A stretch of DNA of 28,481 bases from Symsagittifera roscoffensis (Eukaryota; Xenacoelomorpha; Acoela; Convolutidae): assembly GCF_963678635.1 (NCBI RefSeq), contig NW_026970952.1:1-28481 (forward strand), read 5' to 3'. A program made the translations under genes and the position numbers. Each line of letters begins with the position of its first letter. The first letter of the stretch is position 1. The notes below the pieces were generated by a model. The model made no database searches. It was not told the origin of the DNA and was given only the letters and a program-made list of their open reading frames with translations. Shown in pieces: positions 1 through 9,464 of this stretch.

Positions 1-318
1 ATCAATGGGAAACAGACAAGTGTGTGGAGAGACAGCGGATCGCCGATCTCAATTTTTACAATTAAGGAATTAAGGAGAACACTAGGCACCGCAGATGTAA
101 AGTTAATTGAAATTAAACCAGAGGACAATGAGTTCAGGGACTACGGGAAAAATCCACTACATTTACTAGGGACAATGACAGTCCGACTGGAAACGAACGA
201 ATGGGGCGTCAAATCGAAGATCAAGGTGATAGGAGGCAGCAGACCCTCTATCATTGGAAGGGACTCGATGTTTAGCCTGGGGCTGCAGCTAATCCAGAAG
301 ACACCGGGGAGAATGTGA
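1..318 (+). pseudogene. Ty3/gypsy retrotransposon protease (retropepsin) fragment, cut by the window edge
   Basis: The frame is open from base 1 and ends at a TGA at 316-318. Retropepsins are aspartic proteases that mature the Gag-Pol polyprotein. The catalytic Asp-Ser-Gly triad is visible at 31-39, followed by SPISIF, which fits the start of a retropepsin. The second hallmark, Ile-Ile-Gly-Arg-Asp, lies at 250-264, at the usual distance of about 70-75 residues. There is no true start codon because this is the interior of a Pol polyprotein. The RT frame that should follow in phase lies in the -1 frame. The switch falls at the G run 306-309 and could reflect loss of one base there, so the copy is probably dead. 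No canonical X XXY YYZ slippery heptamer is present, so programmed frameshifting is less likely. Confidence 0.8.
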
Positions 319-812
319 TGTCCATCCGGGAAAAAAAGCAGGAGGCTGAGACGTCTAGCGCGGAGGCACCACCGGATCAATGGCAGCTCTATTTCAGTAA
401 CCAATTTAACAATCTGTTCCGCCGAGTCGGTAAAATTCGAAACTTCAAAAGACAAGTAAAGTTTTTCGAAAAATTAACACCGGTCCAACACAAAGGAAGG
501 AGGGTTCCGATAACACTTCAAGAAAAGGTTGATCAAGAAATTTGTAAACTTTTGAAACAAGAACATATCGAAAAACTTGAAGAATGCTCGGATAAGCACT
601 TTGTTTCTCCAATTGTAATTACGGTGAAGAAAGATGGGTCCGTAAAACTAGCATCAGAATCGAGGGAAAGCAAACAAGTCCACAAAAATAAATATCAAAT
701 GCCAAACATCGAAGAACTCATGGACACGATAGGACAGACTAGAAATGAACGGAAAACGGGGGACGTTTATTTTTCTACAATGGATCTCAAATACGCTTAC
801 GGTGTAAATTAA
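315..812 (+). pseudogene. Ty3/gypsy reverse transcriptase, N-terminal part, truncated at the first catalytic motif
   Basis: This frame continues the Pol polyprotein in the -1 frame relative to the protease. It reads like the fingers part of a Ty3/gypsy RT: a VPITLQEKV segment, SPIVITVKKDGSVKLA (the usual SPIV..KKDGS..L motif), QMPNIEEL, and FSTMDLKYAYG. The first catalytic Asp of the RT active site is the D of MDLKYAYG at 783-785. The expected next residue is Gln, but the frame instead reads Val-Asn-stop at 804-812, and no RT similarity continues. The palm YxDD box, RNase H and integrase are absent on this strand. The motif usually containing SRKLN reads SESRESK, a further sign of decay. The GTG at 315 is not a biological start. 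This is a relic of one element shared with the protease fragment. Confidence 0.82.
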
Positions 813-910
813 CAAAGCAGTCCCGTGGTGGTAGTATTGATATATTAGATCATATAGATTTCCCGTCGTATATCATATTAGATTTCACGTGGTGGTAGTG
901 GTGCAGTCAA
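813..910. repeat. Short direct duplication between two Ty3/gypsy relics
   Basis: The sequence CGTGGTGGTAGT occurs at 824-835 and again at 888-899. A second pair, CATATAGATTTCCCGT at 851-866 and CATATTAGATTTCACGT at 874-890, overlaps this block. The interval therefore looks like a small tandem or nested duplication at the junction of two oppositely oriented retroelement pieces. It has no coding potential. Confidence 0.5.
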
Positions 911-1183
911 TTATTTACCGCGTGTAGTATATATCGTGTGTAGAGTGCTCGGGATTACGAATTTGTCGTCCATCCACAGGCATCCGTTACTAGCGTGAAA
1001 GTCCTGAGTGTATTGAGGATAATATTTGCTCATTGTCGTAACTTTAGTGTGTAACTCTGGATCTTTGCATTTAATCATTTCAATAATGGCTTGTAATTGG
1101 GGGTCAGCGAGATACTGAGATTCAACAAACCGAAGACTGAATAGATCAGGAAGGGCGGTTTGTTCTATCTTATTTATTGCAAT
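911..1183 (-). pseudogene. Ty3/gypsy Pol linker before integrase (inverted fragment)
   Basis: Read on the minus strand, a 90-codon frame is open from 1183 to a TAA at 911-913. It contains QTALPDLFSLRFVESQYLAD, then a Gln/Lys-rich segment, then GCLWMDDKFVIPSTLH. This last motif is the hallmark of the stretch just ahead of the integrase HHCC zinc finger in Ty3/gypsy elements, where a Gly-(Leu/Cys)-Leu-Trp...Val-Ile-Pro segment precedes the zinc ligands. The HHCC finger itself is missing: the frame ends shortly after the motif. Upstream (1184-1215, other frame) a TDRLSRLQ string resembles the ADxLSRLP end of RNase H, suggesting a frameshift at that boundary. Orientation is opposite to the neighbouring protease-RT piece. 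It may come from the same element after an internal inversion, or from a second copy. Confidence 0.7.
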
Positions 1184-1876
1184 CTACTTAATCTATCTGT
1201 CTGGTGCTAACTGGTATTTAACCTTCGGAGTTGTCTCTCACCTTTGGTTGACCTCTGTTTCATTGTCTCCGACTAACTTTCTGAAATACAGTTTATATCT
1301 TTCGTTCTACATTTACACTATCGAAACCTTTTTCTTGATGGATATAGAGTCAAGTCAAAAGCTTTAAAAAACCATTTAACCGGCCTATCAAAAAGTGATA
1401 AATACGCCGATCACTTTTGAGGTAGGTAGATTATTTTGATGGAGTCTGCCTCCGACGGATCAAAGTAGAAATGCGTACAATTAGTGGGCAGGATGAAAAA
1501 TCCGCCTTCGAAGAAAGAGCTTACCATCGTCCCGTCAAAGCACAGATGCGTTAAAAGCGAAATTCTGATAGATTTGCAACTCAACATTTGAACATGGAAC
1601 TTTGCTCAATGGCAACCTAATCTTTTTTCTTTTGCCCAGACTTGTACAGAGCCAGTCCTCTTCGAATATGAATTAAAATCCTTATGAAATATGAATTAAA
1701 ACTGACATCGAAATCTTAGCTTCGTAGCGTTTTTAGGTTTAGATTTTTGAGACATCTACTATCGAAAAGTCGCTAATGTAAATACTCCAGGTGTTATTCG
1801 GACTACTGGAAAAAAATTGAATCTGAGAAGAAGGGATGTCAGGTTTTACCAGTTATGTCAATTAAAAATCCTCTGC
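1184..1876. other. Unassigned flank between retroelement relics and satellite
   Basis: I recognise no gene here. On the minus strand, 1587-1411 holds a 58-codon ATG-to-stop frame rich in Phe and Ile (residues such as FFEGGFFILP) with no family I can name. It may be chance or a retroelement remnant. A TDRLSRLQ-like string near 1190-1215 on the minus strand may be the RNase H tail of the adjacent Ty3/gypsy fragment. From about 1840 the sequence has a GTTTTACC string like the satellite, but it does not align well until 1877. Confidence 0.3.
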
Positions 1877-2061
1877 CCTTTCAAACGAGCTTTCTTGGAC
1901 TGAAGAAAAAAATTGGATAAAATGGCTTGACTCTTTACCCTGCTCATTATCGCTTAGCACGGTTAAGAACAATTCTTTGGGAATGCTTCAGAGTTTTACC
2001 GAAGATGGTAACGCGGTGGCCTTTCAAACGAGCTTTCTTCGACTGAAGAAAAAAATCTCAT

Positions 2062-5000
2062 AAAATGGCTTGACTCTATACCCTGCTCATTATCGCTTAG
2101 CACGGTTAAGTACAATTCTTTGGGAATGCTTCAGAGTTTTACCGAAGATGGTAACGCGATGGCCTTTCAAACGAGCTTTCTTCGACTGAAGAAAAAAATC
2201 GGCTAAACTGGCTTGACTCTTTACCCTGCTCAGTATCGCTTAGCACGGTTAAGTACAATTCTTTGGGAATGCTTCAGAGTTTTACCGAAGATGGGAACGC
2301 GGTGGCCTTTCGAACGAGCTTTCTTCGACTGAAGAAAAAAATTGGATAAAATGGCTTGACTCCTTACCTTGCTCATTATCGCTTAGCACGGTAAAGTACA
2401 ATTCTTTGAGAATGCTTCAGAGTTTTACCGAAGATGGGATTGCGGTGGCCTTTCAAACGAGCTTTCTTCGGCTGAAGAAAAAAAATCGGATAAAATGGCT
2501 TGACTCTTTACCCTGCTCATTATCGCTTAGCACGGTTAAGTACAATTCTTTGGGAATGCTAGAGTTTTACCGAAGATGGTAACGCGGTGGCCTTTCAAAC
2601 GAGCTTTCTTCGACTGAAGAAAAAAATCTGATAAAATGGCTTGACTCTTTACCCTGCTCTTTATCGCTTAGCACGGTTGAGTACAATTCTTTGGGAATGC
2701 TTCAGAATTTTACCGAAAATGGTAACGCAGTGGCCCTTCAAACGAGCTTTCTTCGGCTGAAGAAAAAAATCGGATAAAATGGCTTGACTCTTTACCCTGC
2801 TCATTATCGCTTAGCACGGTTAAGTACAATTCTTCGGGAATGCTAGAGTTTTACCGAAGATGGTAACGCGGTGGCCTTTCAAACGAGCTTTCTTCGGCTG
2901 AAGAAAAAAATCTGATAAAATGGCTTGACTCTTTACCCTGCTCCTTATCGCTTAGCACGGTTAAGTACAATTCTTTGGGAATGCTTCAGAGTTTTACCGA
3001 AGATGGGAACGCGGTGGCCTTTCAAACGAGCTTTCTTCGACTGAAGAAAAAAATCTGATAAAATGGCTTGACTCTTTACCTTGCTCTTTATCGCTTAGCA
3101 CGGTTGAGTACAATTCTTTGGGAATGCTTCAGAGTTTTACCGAAGATGGTAACGCGGTGGCTTTTCAAACGAGCTTTCTTCGGCTGAAGAAAAAAAATGG
3201 ATAAAATGGCTTGACTCTTTACCCTGCTCTTTATCGCTTAGCACGGTTGAGTACAATTCTTTGGGAATGCTTCAGAGTTTTACCGAAGATGGTAACGCGG
3301 TGGCCTTTCAAACGAGCTTTCTTCGGCAGAAGAAAAAATCGGATAAAATGGCTTGACTCTTTAACCTGCTCATTATCGCTTAGCACGGTTAAGTACAATT
3401 CTTTGGGAATGCTAGAGTTTTACCGAAGATGGTAACGCGGTGGCCTTTCAAACGAGCTTTCTTCGACTGAAGAAAAAAATCGGATAAAATGGCTTGACTC
3501 TTTACCCTGCTCATTATCGCTTAGCACGGTTAAGTACAATTCTTTGGGAATGCTAGAGTTTTACCGAAGATGGTAACGCGGTGGCCTTTCAAACGAGCTT
3601 TCTTCGGCTGAAGAAAAAAATCGGATAAAATGGCTTGACTCTTTACCCTGCTCCTTATCGCTTAGCACGGTTAAGTACAATTCTTTGGGAATGCTTCAGA
3701 GTTTTACCGAAGATGGGAACGCGGTGGCCTTTCAAACGAGCTTTCTTCGACTGAAGAAAAAAATCTGATAAAATGGCTTGACTCTTTACCCTGCTCTTTA
3801 TCGCTTAGCACGGTTGAGTACAATTCTTTGGGAATGCTTCAGAATTTTACCGAAAATGGTAACGCGGTGGCCCTTCAAACGAGCTTTCTTCGGCTGAAGA
3901 AAAAAATCGGATAAAATGGCTTGACTCTTTACCCTGCTCATTATCGCTTAGCACGGTTAAGTACAATTCTTCGGGAATGCTAGAGTTTTACCGAAGATGG
4001 TAACGCGGTGGCCTTTCAAACGAGCTTTCTTCGGCTGAAGAAAAAAATCTGATAAAATGGCTTGACTCTATACCCTGCTCATTATCGCTTAGCACGGTTA
4101 AGTACAATTCTTTGGGAATGCTTCAGAGTTTTACCGAAGATGGTAACGCGATGGCCTTTCAAACGAGCTTTCTTCGACTGAAGAAAAAAATCTGCTAAAC
4201 TGGCTTGACTCTTTACCCTGCTCAGTATCGCTTAGCACGGTTAAGTACAATTCTTTGGGAATGCTTCAGAGTTTTACCGAAGATGGGAACGCGGTGGCCT
4301 TTCGAACGAGCTTTCTTCGACTGAAGAAAAAAATTGGATAAAATGGCTTGACTCCTTACCTTGCTCATTATCGCTTAGCACGGTAAAGTACAATTCTTTG
4401 AGAATGCTTCAGAGTTTTACCGAAGATGGGATTGCGGTGGCCTTTCAAACGAGCTTTCTTCGGCTGAAGAAAAAAAATCGGATAAAATGGCTTGACTCTT
4501 TACCCTGCTCATTATCGCTTAGCACGGTTAAGTACAATTCTTTGGGAATGCTAGAGTTTTACCGAAGATGGTAACGCGGTGGCCTTTCAAACGAGCTTTC
4601 TTCGACTGAAGAAAAAAATCTGATAAAATGGCTTGACTCTTTACCCTGCTCTTTATCGCTTAGCACGGTTGAGTACAATTCTTTGGGAATGCTTCAGAAT
4701 TTTACCGAAAATGGTAACGCGGTGGCCCTTCAAACGAGCTTTCTTCGGCTGAAGAAAAAAATCGGATAAAATGGCTTGACTCTTTACCCTGCTCATTATC
4801 GCTTAGCACGGTTAAGTACAATTCTTCGGGAATGCTAGAGTTTTACCGAAGATGGTAACGCGGTGGCCTTTCAAACGAGCTTTCTTCGGCTGAAGAAAAA
4901 AATCTGATAAAATGGCTTGACTCTTTACCCTGCTCCTTATCGCTTAGCACGGTTAAGTACAATTCTTTGGGAATGCTTCAGAGTTTTACCGAAGATGGGA

Positions 5001-5618
5001 ACGCGGTGGCCTTTCAAACGAGCTTTCTTCGACTGAAGAAAAAAATCTGATAAAATGGCTTGACTCTTTACCCTGCTCTTTATCGCTTAGCACGGTTGAG
5101 TACAATTCTTTGGGAATGCTTCAGAGTTTTACCGAAGATGGTAACGCGGTGGCTTTTCAAACGAGCTTTCTTCGGCTGAAGAAAAAAAATGGATAAAATG
5201 GCTTGACTCTTTACCCTGCTCTTTATCGCTTAGCACGGTTGAGTACAATTCTTTGGGAATGCTTCAGAGTTTTACCGAAGATGGTAACGCGGTGGCCTTT
5301 CAAACGAGCTTTCTTCGGCAGAAGAAAAAATCGGATAAAATGGCTTGACTCTTTAACCTGCTCATTATCGCTTAGCACGGTTAAGTACAATTCTTTGGGA
5401 ATGCTAGAGTTTTACCGAAGATGGTAACGCGGTGGCCTTTCAAACGAGCTTTCTTCGACTGAAGAAAAAAATCGGATAAAATGGCTTGACTCTTTACCCT
5501 GCTCATTATCGCTTAGCACGGTTAAGTACAATTCTTTGGGAATGCTAGAGTTTTACCGAAGATGGTAACGCGGTGGCCTTTCAAACGAGCTTTCTTCGGC
5601 TGAAGAAAAAAATCTGAT
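2062..5618 (+). repeat. 14-monomer-period higher-order repeat in the left satellite
   Basis: The eleven monomers starting at 2062 (through 3626) recur in the same order at 4054-5618, an offset of 1992 bp or 14 monomers. Private markers recur in step: GACTCTATACCC with GCGATGG, then GGCTAAACTGG/TGCTAAACTGG, TTCGAACG, GGGATTGCGG, GAATTTTACCGAAAATGG and TTCTTCGGGAATG. The three monomers at 3627-4053 are an out-of-order insertion (CCTTATCG type, CCGAAAATGG type, TTCGGG type), showing that an exchange joined non-equivalent monomers. Confidence 0.85.
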
Positions 5619-7183
5619 AAAATGGCTTGACTCTTTACCCTGCTCCTTATCGCTTAGCACGGTTAAGTACAATTCTTTGGGAATGCTTCAGAGTTTTACC
5701 GAAGATGGGAACGCGGTGGCCTTTCGAACGAGCTTTCTTCGACTGAAGAAAAAAATTGGATAAAATGGCTTGACTCCTTACCTTGCTCATTATCGCTTAG
5801 CACGGTAAAGTACAATTCTTTGAGAATGCTTCAGAGTTTTACCGAAGATGGGATTGCGGTGGCCTTTCAAACGAGCTTTCTTCGGCTGAAGAAAAAAAAT
5901 CGGATAAAATGGCTTGACTCTTTACCCTGCTCATTATCGCTTAGCACGGTTAAGTACAATTCTTTGGGAATGCTAGAGTTTTACCGAAGATGGTAACGCG
6001 GTGGCCTTTCAAACGAGCTTTCTTCGACTGAAGAAAAAAATCTGATAAAATGGCTTGACTCTTTACCCTGCTCTTTATCGCTTAGCACGGTTGAGTACAA
6101 TTCTTTGGGAATGCTTCAGAATTTTACCGAAAATGGTAACGCGGTGGCCCTTCAAACGAGCTTTCTTCGGCTGAAGAAAAAAATCGGATAAAATGGCTTG
6201 ACTCTTTACCCTGCTCATTATCGCTTAGCACGGTTAAGTACAATTCTTCGGGAATGCTAGAGTTTTACCGAAGATGGTAACGCGGTGGCCTTTCAAACGA
6301 GCTTTCTTCGGCTGAAGAAAAAAATCTGATAAAATGGCTTGACTCTTTACCCTGCTCCTTATCGCTTAGCACGGTTAAGTACAATTCTTTGGGAATGCTT
6401 CAGAGTTTTACCGAAGATGGGAACGCGGTGGCCTTTCAAACGAGCTTTCTTCGACTGAAGAAAAAAATCTGATAAAATGGCTTGACTCTTTACCCTGCTC
6501 TTTATCGCTTAGCACGGTTGAGTACAATTCTTTGGGAATGCTTCAGAGTTTTACCGAAGATGGTAACGCGGTGGCTTTTCAAACGAGCTTTCTTCGGCTG
6601 AAGAAAAAAAATGGATAAAATGGCTTGACTCTTTACCCTGCTCTTTATCGCTTAGCACGGTTGAGTACAATTCTTTGGGAATGCTTCAGAGTTTTACCGA
6701 AGATGGTAACGCGGTGGCCTTTCAAACGAGCTTTCTTCGGCAGAAGAAAAAATCGGATAAAATGGCTTGACTCTTTAACCTGCTCATTATCGCTTAGCAC
6801 GGTTAAGTACAATTCTTTGGGAATGCTAGAGTTTTACCGAAGATGGTAACGCGGTGGCCTTTCAAACGAGCTTTCTTCGACTGAAGAAAAAAATCGGATA
6901 AAATGGCTTGACTCTTTACCCTGCTCATTATCGCTTAGCACGGTTAAGTACAATTCTTTGGGAATGCTAGAGTTTTACCGAAGATGGTAACGCGGTGGCC
7001 TTTCAAACGAGCTTTCTTCGGCTGAAGAAAAAAATCTGATAAAATGGCTTGACTCTTTACCCTGCTCCTTATCGCTTAGCACGGTTAAGTACAATTCTTT
7101 GGGAATGCTTCAGAGTTTTACCGAAGATGGGAACGCGGTGGCCTTTCAAACGAGCTTTCTTCGACTGAAGAAAAAAATCTGAT
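4340..7183 (+). repeat. 10-monomer higher-order repeat, two copies
   Basis: Monomers at 4340-5761 and 5762-7183 form two 1422-bp units with the same ten-monomer order, both beginning with the TCCTTACCTTGCTC / TTTGAGAATGC type and the GGGATTGCGG variant. The last monomer differs. In the first unit (5619-5761) it starts as the CCTTATCG type but ends with TTCGAACG and ATTGGAT, which belong to another type. In the second unit (7041-7183) it is a normal CCTTATCG monomer. The first is therefore a chimera made by exchange inside a monomer. Confidence 0.85.
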
Positions 7184-9322
7184 AAAATGGCTTGACTCTT
7201 TACCCTGCTCTTTATCGCTTAGCACGGTTGAGTACAATTCTTTGGGAATGCTTCAGAGTTTTACCGAAGATGGTAACGCGGTGGCTTTTCAAACGAGCTT
7301 TCTTCGGCTGAAGAAAAAAAATGGATAAAATGGCTTGACTCTTTACCCTGCTCTTTATCGCTTAGCACGGTTGAGTACAATTCTTTGGGAATGCTTCAGA
7401 GTTTTACCGAAGATGGTAACGCGGTGGCCTTTCAAACGAGCTTTCTTCGGCAGAAGAAAAAAATCGGATAAAATGGCTTGACTCTTTAACCTGCTCATTA
7501 TCGCTTAGCACGGTTAAGTACAATTCTTTGGGAATGCTAGAGTTTTACCGAAGATGGTAACGCGGTGGCCTTTCAAACGAGCTTTCTTCGACTGAAGAAA
7601 AAAATCTGATAAAATGGCTTGACTCTTTACCCTGCTCTTTATCGCTTAGCACGGTTGAGTACAATTCTTTGGGAATGCTTCAGAGTTTTACCGAAGATGG
7701 TAACGCGGTGGCCTTTCAAACGAGCTTTCTTCGGCTGAAGAAAAAAATCGGATAAAATGGCTTGACTCTTTACCTTGCTCATTATCGCTTAGCACGGTTA
7801 AGTACAATTCTTTGGGAATGCTAGAGTTTTACCGAAGATGGTAAGGCGGTGGCCTTTCAAACGAGCTTTCTTCGGCTGAAGAAAAAAATCTGATAAAATG
7901 GCTTGACTCTTTACCCTGCTCCTTATCGCTTAGCACGGTTAAGTACAATTCTTTGGGAATGCTTCAGAGTTTTTCCGAAGATGGGAACGCGGTGGCCTTT
8001 CAAACGAGCTTTCTTCGACTGAAGAAAAAAATCTGATAAAATGGCTTGACTCTTTACCCTGCTCTTTATCGCTTAGCACGGTTGAGTACAATTCTTTGGG
8101 AATGCTTCAGAGTTTTACCGAAGATGGTAACGCGGTGGCTTTTCAAACGAGCTTTCTTCGGCTGAAGAAAAAAATCGGATAAAATGGCTTGACTCTTTAC
8201 CCTGCTCTTTATCGCTTAGCACGGTTGAGTATAATTCTTTGGGAATGCTTCAGATCTTTACCGAAGATGGTAACGCGGTGGCCTTTCAAACGAGCTTTCT
8301 TCGGCTGAAGAAAAAAATCGGATAAAATGGCTTGACTCTTTACCCTGCTCATTATCGCTTAGCACGGTTAAGTACAATTCTTTGGGAATGCTAGAGTTTT
8401 ACCGAAGATGGTAACGCGGTGGCCTTTCAAACGAGCTTTCTTCGACTGAAGAAAAAAATCTGATAAAAGGGCTTGACTCTCTACGCTGCTCATTATCGCT
8501 TAGCACGGTTAAGTACAATTCTTTGGGAATGCTTCAGAGTTTTACCGAAGATGGTAACGCGGTGGCCTTTCAAACGAGCTTTCTTCGACTGAAAAAAAAA
8601 ATCTGATAAAATGGCTTGACTCTCTACCCTGCTCATTATCGCTTAGCACGGTAAAGTACAATTCTTTGGGAATGCTTCAGAGTTTTACCGAAGATGGGAT
8701 TGCGGTGGCCTTTCAAACGAGCTTTCTTCGACTGACGAAAAAAATCTGATAAAATGGCTTGACTCTTTACCCTGCTCACTATCGCTTAGCACGGTTAAGT
8801 ACAATTCTTTGGGAATGCTTCAGAGTTTTACCGAAGATGGTAACGCGGTGGCCTTTCAAACGAGCTTTCTTCGACTGAAGAAAAAAATCTGATAAAATGG
8901 CTTGACTCTTTACCCTGCTCACTATCGCTTAGCACGGTTAAGTACAATTCTTTGGGAATGCTTCAGAGTTTTACCGAAGATGGTAACGCGGTGGCCTTTC
9001 AAACGAGCTTTTTCGACTGAAGAAAAAAATCTGATAAAATGGCTTGACTCTCTACCCTGCTCATTATCGCTTAGCACGGTAAAGTACAATTCTTTGGGAA
9101 TGCTTCAGAGTTTCACCGAAGATGGGATTGCGGTGGCCTTTCAAACGAGCTTTCTTCGACTGACGAAAAAAATTTGATAAAATGGCTTGACTCTTTACCC
9201 TGCTCTTTATCGCTTAGCACGGTTAAGTACAATTCTTTGGGAATGCTTCAGAGTTTTACCGAAGATGGTAACGCGGTGGCCTTTCAAACGAGCTTTCTTC
9301 GACTGAAGAAAAAAAATCGGAT
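5906..9322 (+). repeat. Large satellite block, copy 1 (24 monomers)
   Basis: A run of 24 monomers whose exact order recurs in 9465-13875. Rare private changes mark it: GGTAAGGCGG in the monomer at 7754, GAGTTTTTCCG at 7895, GAGTATAATTC and CAGATCTTTACC at 8181, AAAAGGGCTTG at 8465, and GAGCTTTTTCG at 8894. All reappear in copy 2 in the same order, so one block was duplicated as a unit. Confidence 0.9.
8866..8883. repeat. Monomer hairpin (representative copy)
   Basis: TTTCTTC-GACT-GAAGAAA forms a perfect 7-bp stem with a 4-base loop at monomer offsets 116-133. The same stem is present in most monomers of the array. The loop reads GACT, GGCT or GGCA, while the arms stay intact. Monomers with GACTGACG, GACTGATG or GACTGAAAAAA have a broken right arm. 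Confidence 0.85.
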
Positions 9323-9464
9323 AAAATGGCTTGACTCTTTACCCTGCTCATTATCGCTTAGCACGGTTAAGTACAATTCTTTGGGAATGCTAGAGTTTTA
9401 CCGAAGATGGTAACGCGGTGGCCTTTCAAACGAGCTTTCTTCGGCTGAAGAAAAAAAATCGGAT

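Noticed and set aside
306-312. Programmed -1 frameshift between protease and RT
   Set aside because: The G run is not followed by a canonical slippery heptamer, and these two domains are normally in one frame. A one-base loss in a decayed copy is simpler.
141-455. 104-codon minus-strand open frame
   Set aside because: It is the antisense shadow of the Ty3/gypsy protease and RT frames, which carry recognisable motifs on the plus strand.
3211-3435. Repeated 74-109-codon open frames inside the satellite (also at 5203, 6625, 8902, 9174, 10184, 13456, 14170, 14883)
   Set aside because: They are by-products of the tandem repeat: a 141-144-bp unit cycles through frames, and only monomer combinations lacking a stop give open frames. 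Variation shows no codon bias.
8866-8883. CENP-B-box-like sequence in the monomer (TTCG....A..)
   Set aside because: The essential CGGG half is AAAA here, so the match is too weak.
8751-8893. Possible hammerhead core in the satellite monomer (CTGAAGA matches CTGANGA)
   Set aside because: No stem II and GAAA follow within a usable distance, and the minus strand has CTGAAGC, which lacks the needed A. The CTGATAAA string also fails at the conserved G.
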